A DNA stretch of 14,654 nucleotides from T1Sed10-7 sp047921175 (GTDB lineage Bacteria; Actinomycetota; Nitriliruptoria; Nitriliruptorales; Nitriliruptoraceae): assembly GCA_047921175.1 (NCBI GenBank), contig JBLRWQ010000070.1, positions 1 to 14,654 of the forward strand. Direction: 5' to 3'. Each line of letters opens with the position of its first letter. Position 1 is the first letter of the stretch. Below the pieces are notes generated by a model. That model searched no databases. It saw only the letters and a program-made list of their open reading frames with translations, and was not told the DNA's origin. Shown here piece after piece: positions 5,921 through 11,961 of the stretch. A program made the position numbers and the translations under genes.

Positions 5921-5992
5921 GGGGCCGACCACACTCGGGATCCGCCTCGCGGGGCCGGCCACACCCGGGATCCGCCTCGCGGGGCCGACCAC
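5921..5992. repeat. 30-bp tandem repeat upstream of glmM
   Basis: Two adjacent 30-bp copies (5921-5950 and 5951-5980) differ at two bases, and the first 12 bases of a third copy follow (5981-5992). The array starts about 40 bases upstream of the glmM start, in its presumed promoter or leader. Because the period is a multiple of three, it keeps the glmM frame open and would encode a repeated PRGGSRVW peptide, but the RBS argues that translation starts downstream of it. Confidence 0.85.
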
Positions 5993-6022
5993 CGGACATC
6001 GGTGGCCCCGGGAGACACCGCA

Positions 6023-6073
6023 ACGCCGCCCACGCGGGGCGGCGTCGGGCGCTGCGGTCGCAGCCGCAGCGCC
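6023..6073 (-). terminator. Two consecutive strong hairpins after rpsI
   Basis: The first stem met by leftward transcription is GGCGCTGCGG/CCGCAGCGCC (6048-6057 with 6064-6073, loop of six); the second is ACGCCGCCC/GGGCGGCGT (6023-6031 with 6037-6045, loop of five). Both are perfect. They begin 54 bases past the rpsI stop. No T-tract follows, which is common for terminators in high-GC actinobacteria. They probably end the rplM-rpsI transcript. Confidence 0.7.
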
Positions 6074-6086
6074 GGCGGACGAGACG

Positions 6087-6106
6087 GGCACCGAGGTGGT
6101 GGTGCC
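6087..6106 (-). repeat. GGCACC-hairpin with ACCTC-type loop after rpsI
   Basis: On the transcribed strand the stem is GGCACC/GGTGCC with loop ACCACCTC, starting 21 bases after the rpsI stop. A close relative with a 7-bp stem and loop ACCTC lies after rpsK (10940-10958). Confidence 0.5.
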
Positions 6107-6126
6107 GGCCGCCCGCCGGATCGGGC

Positions 6127-6510
6127 TCAGCGCTTGGAGAACTGCGGCGCGCGACGAGCCTTCTTCAGGCCGTACTTCTTGCGCTCAACCTTGCGGGCGT
6201 CGCGGGTCAGTAGCCCCGCGGCCTTGAGCGCCGCACGGTTGTCGGCGTCCTCACCGACCAGCGCCCGGGCCACGGCGAGCCGGAGCGCGCCGGCCTGACC
6301 GGTGGTCCCCCCACCGTGCAGGCGGGCGTCGACGTCCCACTGGCCGTCCTGCTCCAGCACCCGGAAGGCCTCCGTGGCGTGAGCGCGCAGCTTCTCGGTG
6401 GTGAAGTAGTCCTCGAGCGGCCGGCCGTTGAGGCGGTACTGCCCCGAGCCACGGGAGATCCGGGCCCGAGCGACGGCCGACTTGCGGCGTCCGGTGTAGA
6501 TGGTGCTCAT
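6127..6510 (-). CDS. rpsI: 30S ribosomal protein S9
   Basis: S9 is a small-subunit head protein whose C-terminal tail reaches the P-site tRNA. The 127-residue protein has YTGRRKSAVARARI near the N-terminus, GSGQYRLNGRPLEDYF, GGGTTGQAGALRLAVARAL and the hallmark basic tail RKKYGLKKARRAPQFSKR. The last residues SKR contact the anticodon stem in known ribosomes. The ATG at 6510 is chosen from family alignment. It follows rplM with an 11-base gap, and the rplM stop TGA is part of the TGAGG ribosome binding sequence, so the two genes are cotranscribed and probably coupled. Nothing is unusual in length. Confidence 0.99.
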   Translation of the reverse strand: MSTIYTGRRKSAVARARISRGSGQYRLNGRPLEDYFTTEKLRAHATEAFRVLEQDGQWDVDARLHGGGTTGQAGALRLAVARALVGEDADNRAALKAAGLLTRDARKVERKKYGLKKARRAPQFSKR

Positions 6511-6521
6511 GGTGGCGGACC

Positions 6522-6956
6522 TCAGACGTGGTCGGGCAGCGGCTTGGGCTGCTGGGCGGCGTGCGGGTGCTCGGGGCCGGCGTAGACCTTGAGCTTCTTG
6601 GCCATCTGCCGGCCGAGCCGGTTCTTGGGCAGCATGCCGGTGATGGCCTTCTCGACCACCTCGGTGGGCCGCCGGTCCAGCATCGTGGCGAACGGCACGG
6701 CCCGCAGCCCACCCGGATAGCCGGAGTGGCTGTTGTAGACCTTCTGCTCGCCCTTGGCGCCGGTCACGACGACCTTGTCGGCGTTGACGACGATGACGTG
6801 GTCGCCCATGTCCATGTGGGGGGCGAAGGTCGGCTTGTGCTTGCCGCGCAGGACGGTGGCGACGCGGGTGGCGAGACGCCCGAGCGTCTGGCCCTCGGCG
6901 TCGATGACGTACCACTCACGCGTGATGTCGCCCGCTTTGGGGCTGTAGGTGCGCAT
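6522..6956 (-). CDS. rplM: 50S ribosomal protein L13
   Basis: L13 is an early-assembly large-subunit protein. The 144-residue product carries REWYVIDAEGQTLGRLAT, LRGKHKPTFAPHMDMGDHVIVVNADK, the GGLRAVPFATMLDRRPTEVVEKAI stretch and GMLPKNRLGRQMAKKLKVYAGPEHPH, all standard blocks in order. The ATG at 6956 has GAGGAAG six bases upstream. It is the first gene of the rplM-rpsI pair, as in most actinobacteria. Upstream is a 331-base spacer separating it from truA, so a promoter is expected there. In other bacteria rplM mRNA is autoregulated by its product; I cannot see a specific site here. Confidence 0.99.
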   Translation of the reverse strand: MRTYSPKAGDITREWYVIDAEGQTLGRLATRVATVLRGKHKPTFAPHMDMGDHVIVVNADKVVVTGAKGEQKVYNSHSGYPGGLRAVPFATMLDRRPTEVVEKAITGMLPKNRLGRQMAKKLKVYAGPEHPHAAQQPKPLPDHV

Positions 6957-7287
6957 CGTTCGCTTCCTCGGTGCCTGGTCGTGGAGGTGGCCGCATCCTG
7001 GACGGGTCGGTCGGGCCTCGTCCCCGGGGACGCTCGGTCGAGCGCGCCGGTGTCGAGGTGCTCGGTGACCGTCGGCCGGGATGGCGCCGCGACGGGGCGG
7101 GCGAGGCGCACGGGGCCGGACACGGAACGCGCGGCCCCTCGGGACCGCGAGGGATGAGCGTACCGGGCCGATCACCGGGGGGTCAACCGGGTCGTCGACC
7201 GGCGGGCAACCGGGTCGTCGACCGGCGGGTCAGCGAGCGGGTCGAGCGGGGAGCAACCGGCGGGTCGAGCGGGGAGCAGCCGGCGGG
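6957..7287. other. 331-base spacer between truA and rplM
   Basis: No gene is supported here. The right third (7184 to the truA stop) is a 23-bp-period tandem array. The remainder (6957-7183) is GC-rich without an obvious tandem unit. The rplM-rpsI promoter should lie here, but I see no convincing -10/-35 pair on the minus strand. Confidence 0.6.
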
Positions 7288-7290
7288 TCA
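7184..7290. repeat. 23-bp-period tandem array reaching into the truA stop codon
   Basis: Two identical copies of a 23-base unit, CAACCGGGTCGTCGACC plus GGCGGG, lie at 7184-7206 and 7207-7229. Two copies of a related 23-base unit, CGGGTCGAGCGGGGAGCA followed by (A/G)CCGG-type ends, lie at 7238-7260 and 7261-7283 and differ at one base. A partial fifth copy beginning CGGGTCA at 7284 contains the truA stop codon (7288-7290). The array is thus a mosaic of two diverged units with the same period. Confidence 0.85.
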
Positions 7291-8127
7291 GCCGGCCCGC
7301 TGGAGCGGCGGTGGCGCCGTCGGCCACCCACGACCGTACCGGACCTGTTCCAGGGTGAGCCCGTGCGGTGGGGCGACCCGGGCGGCGGCCTGCCGGTCCC
7401 GGGCGCGGAGCACCGCACCGAGCCACCCGGGGGCCCGGCGGCCACGCCCGACCTCCACGAGGCAGCCGACGATCGAGCGCACCTGCTGGTGGCAGAACGC
7501 GGGGCCCTCCAGCACGACGTCGACCCTGCCGGGCTCGGGGCGGGTGAGGCTGATCCGGTCGAGACGCCGCACGGTCGTGCGGCCCGGGGCCTGGCGGCAG
7601 AAGGAGGCGAGGTCGTGCTCGCCGAGCAGCTCGCGCGCGGCGCGCCGCATGGCGGCCACCGCCAGCGGCCCCGGCACATGCCAGCGGTCGTGGCGGTGGA
7701 TCGGGTCGGCCGCGGGGGCATCGACCAGCCGGTAGCGGTAGCGGCGGGCGGTCGCGGAGAAGCGCGCGTCGAAACCCGGCCCGACCCGACGCACGGCCCA
7801 GATGGCGATGGCGGGGCCGAGCTGCTGGTCGAGCCGGTCACGCAGGACCGAGAGGTCGGCGAGCGCCCGATCCGCCCTGGCGACGCCAGGGTCCACATCG
7901 AGGTGGACCACCTGGGCGAGCGCGTGGACACCGCGGTCGGTCCGCCCCGCGACGGTCAGTGCGACGGCCTGGTCCAGCAGGCGCGCGAGCACCCGCTCGA
8001 GCTCGCCCTGGACGGTGACCTGGTCGGGCTGGCGCGCGAACCCGGCGAAGGGCGCCCCGTCGTAGGCGAGGTCGACCCGCAGCCGGACCCCGGCATGCGA
8101 CGACGCCGTGGCGCTCGCGTGGGGCAT
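7288..8127 (-). CDS. truA: tRNA pseudouridine(38-40) synthase
   Basis: TruA makes pseudouridine at positions 38-40 of the tRNA anticodon stem. The 279-residue protein begins its homology at VRLRVDLAYDGAPFAGFARQP, carries the catalytic motif GRTDRGVHAL with D64 as the catalytic aspartate, then FDARFSATARRYRYRL, the FCRQ stretch and the C-terminal EGPAFCHQQVRSIVGCLVEVGRG block. The gene order rplQ-truA-rplM is classical. The start is uncertain: ATG 8127 gives 15-odd residues before the fold, but the nearest GGAG is only three to four bases upstream; a GTG at 8148 in frame is an alternative without a better RBS. The C-terminal APPPLQRAG and the stop codon lie at the edge of a 23-bp tandem array, so the final residues may not be ancestral. 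Confidence 0.96.
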   Translation of the reverse strand: MPHASATASSHAGVRLRVDLAYDGAPFAGFARQPDQVTVQGELERVLARLLDQAVALTVAGRTDRGVHALAQVVHLDVDPGVARADRALADLSVLRDRLDQQLGPAIAIWAVRRVGPGFDARFSATARRYRYRLVDAPAADPIHRHDRWHVPGPLAVAAMRRAARELLGEHDLASFCRQAPGRTTVRRLDRISLTRPEPGRVDVVLEGPAFCHQQVRSIVGCLVEVGRGRRAPGWLGAVLRARDRQAAARVAPPHGLTLEQVRYGRGWPTAPPPLQRAG

Positions 8128-8175
8128 CGGCTCCAGCGCGGCATCCACGGCGTCATCCCGAGGTGGTTGGGGCGT

Positions 8176-8217
8176 GCAGCCGGGCGAGGGGCCCTCGGGC
8201 CGCCGGCGACCGGCTGC
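8176..8217 (-). terminator. Structured hairpin between rplQ and truA
   Basis: GCAGCCGG (8176-8183) and CCGGCTGC (8210-8217) are a perfect 8-bp inverted repeat beginning eight bases after the rplQ stop; its 26-base loop contains a further CGAGGG-G-CCCTCG symmetry (8185-8197). It could end or attenuate the alpha operon before truA. No T-tract is present. Confidence 0.45.
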
Positions 8218-8224
8218 GCGTCCG

Positions 8225-8932
8225 TCAGGCCTTGGCGTCGTCCTCGTCGTCCTCGGCGGCGTCGTTCCCGACGTCAGGGGCGTCCTCGACGGACGACACC
8301 GACGACACGGACGACACCGAGGAGGCCGAGTCGGGCGACTCACCGGCCGGCACGGCCGGCGCGCCGGTGGCCTCGGCGATCGCCGCGGCGACCTGCGCGT
8401 CGTCCTCGACGTCGAAGGCGTCCTCGTCCTCGACGTCGGCATCCTCGAGCAACGCCGTGCCGGTGGCCGCCGCGGGTGCCGCGGCCTCCTCGCCGACGTT
8501 CTTGCGGCGACGGCCGAACAGCCCGCGGGACCGGCCCGCCTTGGACTCCTCGATCGCCTCGCCACCGGCGCGGTCGCCCAGGTCGACCAGCTCGATCAGC
8601 GCCATGGGGGCGTTGTCACCCTTGCGCGGCTCGAGCTTGAGGATCCGGGTGTAGCCGCCCTCGCGGTCGGCGAAGCGCGGTGCGATGTCCTCGAACAGGT
8701 AGGCGACCACGTCGCGGTCGTGCAGGTCCGCGAGCACGAGCCGGCGGCTGTGCAGGTCGCCCCGCTTGGCCTTGGTGATCAGCTTCTCGGCGTAGGGCCG
8801 CAGCGCCTTGGCCTTGGCCTCGGTGGTCCGGATCCGCCCGTGGCGGAACAGGTCCCGGGCCTGGTTGGCGAGCAGCTGCTTCTGGTGGGCAGGGCCGCCA
8901 CCGAGGCGGGGGCCTCGCTTGGGGGTCGGCAT
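8225..8932 (-). CDS. rplQ: 50S ribosomal protein L17 with long acidic C-terminal extension
   Basis: L17 is a large-subunit protein near the exit tunnel. Residues 1-117 are a standard L17 core: MPTPKRGPRLGGGPAHQKQL, ARDLFRHGRIRTTEAKAKALRPYAEKLIT and GGYTRILKLEPRKGDNAPMALIELVD. Another 118 residues follow, making 235 in total against about 120 in E. coli; many actinobacterial L17 proteins have extensions, but this is long. The extension has a basic linker (GRSRGLFGRRRK, about 133-144), then is Ala/Glu/Asp-rich with four SSV triplets (204-215) and ends AAEDDEDDAKA. It looks disordered. The ATG at 8932 is set by the conserved N-terminus. It follows rpoA after 106 bases containing a 10-bp hairpin and precedes truA. 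Confidence 0.97.
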   Translation of the reverse strand: MPTPKRGPRLGGGPAHQKQLLANQARDLFRHGRIRTTEAKAKALRPYAEKLITKAKRGDLHSRRLVLADLHDRDVVAYLFEDIAPRFADREGGYTRILKLEPRKGDNAPMALIELVDLGDRAGGEAIEESKAGRSRGLFGRRRKNVGEEAAAPAAATGTALLEDADVEDEDAFDVEDDAQVAAAIAEATGAPAVPAGESPDSASSVSSVSSVSSVEDAPDVGNDAAEDDEDDAKA

Positions 8933-9000
8933 GTCGGTGTCTCCTTCGCGCGTGGTCCGCGCGGCGTGTCGTGCGAAGCGGGAGCAGGCCCGCGGGTCAC

Positions 9001-9029
9001 CGCGACCGGGCCAAGGGGCCCCGGTCGCG
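9001..9029 (-). terminator. 10-bp hairpin between rpoA and rplQ
   Basis: CGCGACCGGG (9001-9010) and CCCGGTCGCG (9020-9029) form a perfect stem with a nine-base loop, beginning ten bases after the rpoA stop. As rplQ normally shares the rpoA transcript, this is more likely an attenuating or mRNA-stabilising structure than a complete terminator. Confidence 0.55.
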
Positions 9030-9038
9030 CGGGCGGCC

Positions 9039-10079
9039 TCACTCCTTGAGGGCGACCCCCAGCTCGGCGAGCTTCTCCTTGACCTCGTCGACGGACTTCG
9101 AGCCGAAGTTGCGGATCTCCAGCAGGTCCTGCTCCGTGCGGTCCATCAGCTCGCCGACGGTGGCGACACCCTCGCGCTTGAGGCAGTTGTAGGAGCGCAC
9201 CGACAGGTCGAGGTCCTCGATGGTGGTGGCCTTGACCGGGTCGACGCCCGAGGTGGTGGCCGCCTCGTCCGGCGAGACCACGATGCCGCCCGGGCCCGAG
9301 GTCTCGAAGGAGGCGAACTGCTCGAACAGGCCCTTGAGGGTCTCGCCCGCCGAGGACAGCGCCTGCGCCGGGGTCAGCGAGCCGTCGGTCTCCACGTCGA
9401 GGATCAGCTCGTCGTAGTTGGTCATCTGCTCGACACGGGTCGGCTCGACGCGGTAGGCCACCCGCCGGATCGGGCTGAAGACCGAGTCGATGGCGATGAC
9501 GCCGATCGGGTCGGAGCCTCGCTTGTTGTTGTCGGAGGTGACGTAGCCGCGACCGCGCTCCACGGTCAGGTACATCTCGAGGTGGCCGTTGGCGTTGAGG
9601 GTCGCGATGTGCAGGTCCTCGTTGACCACCTCGACCTGCGACGGCGCGAAGATGTTCTCCGCGGTCAGCACGCCGGGTCCGTCACCACCGAGGAAGATCT
9701 CCACCGGCTCGTCGGACTCGGAGCGCACGACGAGGTCCTTGATGTTGAGGATGATGTCGGTGACATCCTCCTTGACGCCTTCGATGGCGGAGAACTCGTG
9801 CAGCACCGAGCCACCCTCGGGACCGGCGGCCTGGGCCGAGGTGAAGCGCAGCCGGGTCACCGCCGCGCCGGGCACGGAGCTGAGCAGCGTGCGGCGCAGG
9901 GAGTTGCCGATCGTGTAGCCGAAGCCGGGCTCGAGCGGCTCGATCCGGAACCGCGAGCGGGTCCCGGGCTCGACCTCCTCCTCGACCAGGCGGGGGCGGT
10001 AGGCGACGAACGGGGATCCGGACTGGGTCTCGCCCAGCTCGATCACGCCGTCCTCGTCGTAGAAACCGAAGTCGGACAT
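9039..10079 (-). CDS. rpoA: DNA-directed RNA polymerase subunit alpha
   Basis: The alpha dimer nucleates assembly of RNA polymerase, and its C-terminal domain contacts UP-element DNA and activators. The 346-residue protein has the N-terminal domain (about 28-240) with EPLEPGFGYTIGNSLRRTLLSS and LHEFSAIEGVKEDV, a linker (about 258-283), and the C-terminal domain (about 284-343) with LSVRSYNCLKREGV, where the VRS arginine and NCLK correspond to the DNA-contacting R265/N268/C269 of E. coli, and LLEIRNFGSKSVDEVKEKL. Between AVT and VLHEF there are about ten extra residues (RFTSAQAAGPEGGS, around 78-91) relative to the usual AVTxVxIDGVLHEF. The N-terminus is also about 16 residues longer than that of E. 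coli. ATG 10079 has GGAG five bases upstream. Confidence 0.99.
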   Translation of the reverse strand: MSDFGFYDEDGVIELGETQSGSPFVAYRPRLVEEEVEPGTRSRFRIEPLEPGFGYTIGNSLRRTLLSSVPGAAVTRLRFTSAQAAGPEGGSVLHEFSAIEGVKEDVTDIILNIKDLVVRSESDEPVEIFLGGDGPGVLTAENIFAPSQVEVVNEDLHIATLNANGHLEMYLTVERGRGYVTSDNNKRGSDPIGVIAIDSVFSPIRRVAYRVEPTRVEQMTNYDELILDVETDGSLTPAQALSSAGETLKGLFEQFASFETSGPGGIVVSPDEAATTSGVDPVKATTIEDLDLSVRSYNCLKREGVATVGELMDRTEQDLLEIRNFGSKSVDEVKEKLAELGVALKE

Positions 10080-10195
10080 CGTTGCTCCATGGTGGTGTTC
10101 GGCGGGGACGTCCCCCCACCACCCGTCGCCCTCGTTCCCGGGGCCATCGGCGACGGATCCTTCGACCACCTCCGACGACCCGGGGCCGGAGGTGG

Positions 10196-10217
10196 GCCGT
10201 GACCAGGCGGTCACGGC
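10196..10217 (-). terminator. 9-bp hairpin directly after rpsD
   Basis: GCCGTGACC-AGGC-GGTCACGGC is a perfect 9-bp stem with a four-base loop, starting eight bases past the rpsD stop in the 145-base gap before rpoA. There is no T-tract. It may attenuate or process the transcript, setting different levels for the ribosomal genes and rpoA. Confidence 0.6.
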
Positions 10218-10224
10218 GCGGGGC

Positions 10225-10830
10225 TCACTTCGAGTACAGCTCGACGATCGCCTGCTCGGTGACGGGCGCGTCGATCTGCGAGCGCACGGGCAGGTCGTTG
10301 ACGGTGACCTTGAACGCGTTCGCGTCGCTGGACAGCCAACCCGGCACCTCACGGCTGCCGAAGACCTCCAGCGACCCGATCACCGCCTGGGACTCGCGCG
10401 CCCGGCTGCGGATCTCGATCACGTCGCCCGGCTTGACCCGGTAGGAGGGCACGTTCGTGGCCTTGTTGTTGACCAGCACGTGCTTGTGGCTCACCAGCTG
10501 CCGCGACTCGGCCCGGCTGCGGCCCCAACCGGCGCGGTAGAGCACGTTGTCGAGACGCCGCTCGAGCAGGACCAGCAGGTTCTCGCCGGTACGGCCGTCC
10601 TGCCGGTTGGCCTCCTCGTAGTAGCGGCGGAACTGCTTCTCGAGGACGCCGTAGTAGTAGCGCGCCTTCTGCTTCTCCCGCAGCTGGAGCAGGTACTCCG
10701 ACTCCTTGATGCGGCCGCGGCCGTGCTCCCCCGGCGGGTAGGGGCGCTTCTCGAAGTTCTTGTCGTTGCCCTTGAGGTCCACGCCGAGCCGGCGGGACTT
10801 CTTGGTCATCGGTCCGGTGTAGCGAGCCAT
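10225..10830 (-). CDS. rpsD: 30S ribosomal protein S4
   Basis: S4 is a primary 16S rRNA-binding protein that nucleates 30S assembly and, in several bacteria, represses its own operon by binding a leader RNA. The 201-residue product starts MARYTGPMTKKSRRLGVDL, carries RPYPPGEHGRGR and a C-terminal S4 RNA-binding domain (RRLDNVLYRAGWGRSRAESRQLVSHKHVLVNN), and ends AIVELYSK. It has no cysteines in the N-terminal region, so it is the zinc-free form. The ATG at 10830 has GAGGAA six bases upstream. It follows rpsK after 138 bases with three hairpins (10871-10958), an unusually structured gap for this operon. Whether those bind S4 is unproven. Confidence 0.99.
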   Translation of the reverse strand: MARYTGPMTKKSRRLGVDLKGNDKNFEKRPYPPGEHGRGRIKESEYLLQLREKQKARYYYGVLEKQFRRYYEEANRQDGRTGENLLVLLERRLDNVLYRAGWGRSRAESRQLVSHKHVLVNNKATNVPSYRVKPGDVIEIRSRARESQAVIGSLEVFGSREVPGWLSSDANAFKVTVNDLPVRSQIDAPVTEQAIVELYSK

Positions 10831-10870
10831 GCGTGCTTCCTCTCTCGGTCACCCCCTGGCAGGGGTGCCA

Positions 10871-10922
10871 CGGGAACGCAGGGGTCGTGCCCCACGCTCC
10901 CGACCGTCCCCAGACGGGACGG
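10871..10922 (-). promoter_or_regulatory. Paired hairpins in the rpsK-rpsD gap (candidate leader of rpsD)
   Basis: On the leftward transcript a perfect 7-bp hairpin, CCGTCCC-CAGAC-GGGACGG in plus-strand terms (10904-10922), is followed by a longer interrupted hairpin (10871-10902) made of CGGGA/TCCCG, a mismatch, CG/CG, a small internal loop and GGGG/CCCC closing a five-base loop. They end about 40 bases before the rpsD start. Firmicutes have an S4-binding leader upstream of rpsD; a similar role here is only suggested by position. Confidence 0.4.
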
Positions 10923-10939
10923 CCGGATGGTCACGGGGA

Positions 10940-10958
10940 CGGCACCGAGGTGGTGCCG
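10940..10958 (-). terminator. 7-bp hairpin with ACCTC loop after rpsK
   Basis: CGGCACC-GAGGT-GGTGCCG on the plus strand gives a transcript hairpin with a 7-bp perfect stem and loop ACCUC, 11 bases after the rpsK stop. It resembles the hairpin after rpsI (6087-6106). Confidence 0.5.
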
Positions 10959-10968
10959 CGGTGCCGCC

Positions 10969-11358
10969 TCAGGTACGGCGGCGCTTCGGGGGGCGGCAGC
11001 CGTTGTGCGGCACCGGGGTGATGTCCTTGATCGACAGCACCTCGATCCCGGAGGCGGCCAGGGTCCGGATCGCGGTCTCACGACCGGCGCCGGGCCCCTT
11101 GCAGTACACGTCGACCTTGCGGACGCCGTGCTCGATCGCGGCCTTCGTCGCCTGCTCCGCCGCGATCTGCGCCGCGAACGGGGTGGACTTGCGCGAGCCC
11201 TTGAAGCCCGCGTTGCCACCGGTGGACCACGCCAGCACGTTGCCCTGCTGGTCGGTGAAGGTGATGATCGTGTTGTTGAAGGTGGCCTTGATGTGGGCCT
11301 GCGCGTGCATGACGTTCTTGCGCTCGCGCTTGCGGCCCCGCGGCTTGTTCGTCGCCAT
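10969..11358 (-). CDS. rpsK: 30S ribosomal protein S11
   Basis: S11 sits on the 30S platform near the Shine-Dalgarno helix. The 129-residue protein shows the standard order: HAQAHIKATFNNTIITFTD, GNVLAWSTGGNAGFKGSRKSTPFAAQIAAE, VDVYCKGPGAGRETAIRTLAASG, and the conserved end ITPVPHNGCRPPKRRR. The ATG at 11358 has GAGGAG seven bases upstream, and that sequence begins inside the TGA stop of rpsM, giving an 11-base gap. It is in the normal alpha-operon position between rpsM and rpsD. Nothing is unusual in the protein. Confidence 0.99.
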   Translation of the reverse strand: MATNKPRGRKRERKNVMHAQAHIKATFNNTIITFTDQQGNVLAWSTGGNAGFKGSRKSTPFAAQIAAEQATKAAIEHGVRKVDVYCKGPGAGRETAIRTLAASGIEVLSIKDITPVPHNGCRPPKRRRT

Positions 11359-11369
11359 GGATCAGCTCC

Positions 11370-11753
11370 TCAGTGCTTGCGCGTCGGCTTGCGGATGCCG
11401 CCGACGGCGCGCTTGGGGCCCTTGCGGCTGCGGGCGTTGGTGTGGGTGCGCTGGCCGCGGACCGGCAGGCCCAGACGATGCCGGACCCCCTGGTAGGAGC
11501 CGATCTCGATCTTGCGCTTGATGTTGTTGGCCACCTCACGCCGGAGGTCACCCTCGACGCGGTACTCGTTCTCGATGTGGACGCGGAGCCGCTGGACCTG
11601 CTCGTCGGTCAGGTCACGGACGCGCGTGTCCGGGTCCACGTCGGTGGCGACGAGCGTCTGCTCCGCACGGGTGCGGCCGACGCCGTAGATGTAGGTCAGG
11701 GCGATGACGACGCGCTTGTCGCGCGGGATGTCGACGCCTGCGATGCGAGCCAT
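11370..11753 (-). CDS. rpsM: 30S ribosomal protein S13
   Basis: S13 is a 30S head protein that forms intersubunit bridges and contacts P-site tRNA. The 127-residue protein starts MARIAGVDIPRDKRVVIALTYIYGVG, has the helix-hairpin region, and ends with the basic tail RHRLGLPVRGQRTHTNARSRKGPKRAVGG plus a short lysine/arginine stretch, all conserved. The ATG at 11753 is preceded by GAGGAGGT, which starts in the rpmJ TGA stop, again with an 11-base gap. It belongs to the rpmJ-rpsM-rpsK-rpsD-rpoA-rplQ series. Confidence 0.99.
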   Translation of the reverse strand: MARIAGVDIPRDKRVVIALTYIYGVGRTRAEQTLVATDVDPDTRVRDLTDEQVQRLRVHIENEYRVEGDLRREVANNIKRKIEIGSYQGVRHRLGLPVRGQRTHTNARSRKGPKRAVGGIRKPTRKH

Positions 11754-11764
11754 GGTCGACCTCC

Positions 11765-11878
11765 TCAGCCCTGCCGCTGCTTGTGGCGGGGGTTCTCGCA
11801 GATCACCCGCACCGCTCCGTTGCGGCGGATGATCTTGCACTTGTCACACACCTTCTTGACGGACGGATGGACCTTCAC
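11765..11878 (-). CDS. rpmJ: 50S ribosomal protein L36 (zinc-binding form)
   Basis: L36 is the smallest large-subunit protein, a 37-residue zinc ribbon. The sequence KVHPSVKKVCDKCKIIRR followed by NGAVRVICENPRHKQRQG carries the ligands C11, C14, C27 and H32, so this is the C+ (zinc) form. The start is GTG 11878, not the far upstream ATG at 12025, because GGAGGT lies six bases before it and L36 proteins begin MKV. It is the first gene of the alpha operon here, preceded by a 320-base spacer in which a perfect 9-bp hairpin (11901-11923) ends 22 bases upstream of the start. It is easily missed because of its size and GTG start. Confidence 0.98.
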   Translation of the reverse strand: MKVHPSVKKVCDKCKIIRRNGAVRVICENPRHKQRQG

Positions 11879-11900
11879 GTCCGCACCTCCTCGGCTCGAT

Positions 11901-11923
11901 GCGACGACCCGGGTGGTCGTCGC
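11901..11923 (-). promoter_or_regulatory. Perfect 9-bp leader hairpin before rpmJ
   Basis: GCGACGACC-CGGGT-GGTCGTCGC lies in the 5' leader of rpmJ, ending 22 bases upstream of its GTG and just before the ribosome binding site. It is well placed to modulate initiation of the first gene of the alpha operon, for example as an r-protein target, but no known consensus is recognised. Confidence 0.45.
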
Positions 11924-11961
11924 TGGGGTGGGGGGCTGCGTCCCGCATCCCAGGGCCGCTC

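Noticed and set aside
3643..6213. 856-residue plus-strand ORF spanning the F420 gene, spacer and glmM
   Set aside because: It crosses two well-supported minus-strand genes and a repeat tract and has no family motif.
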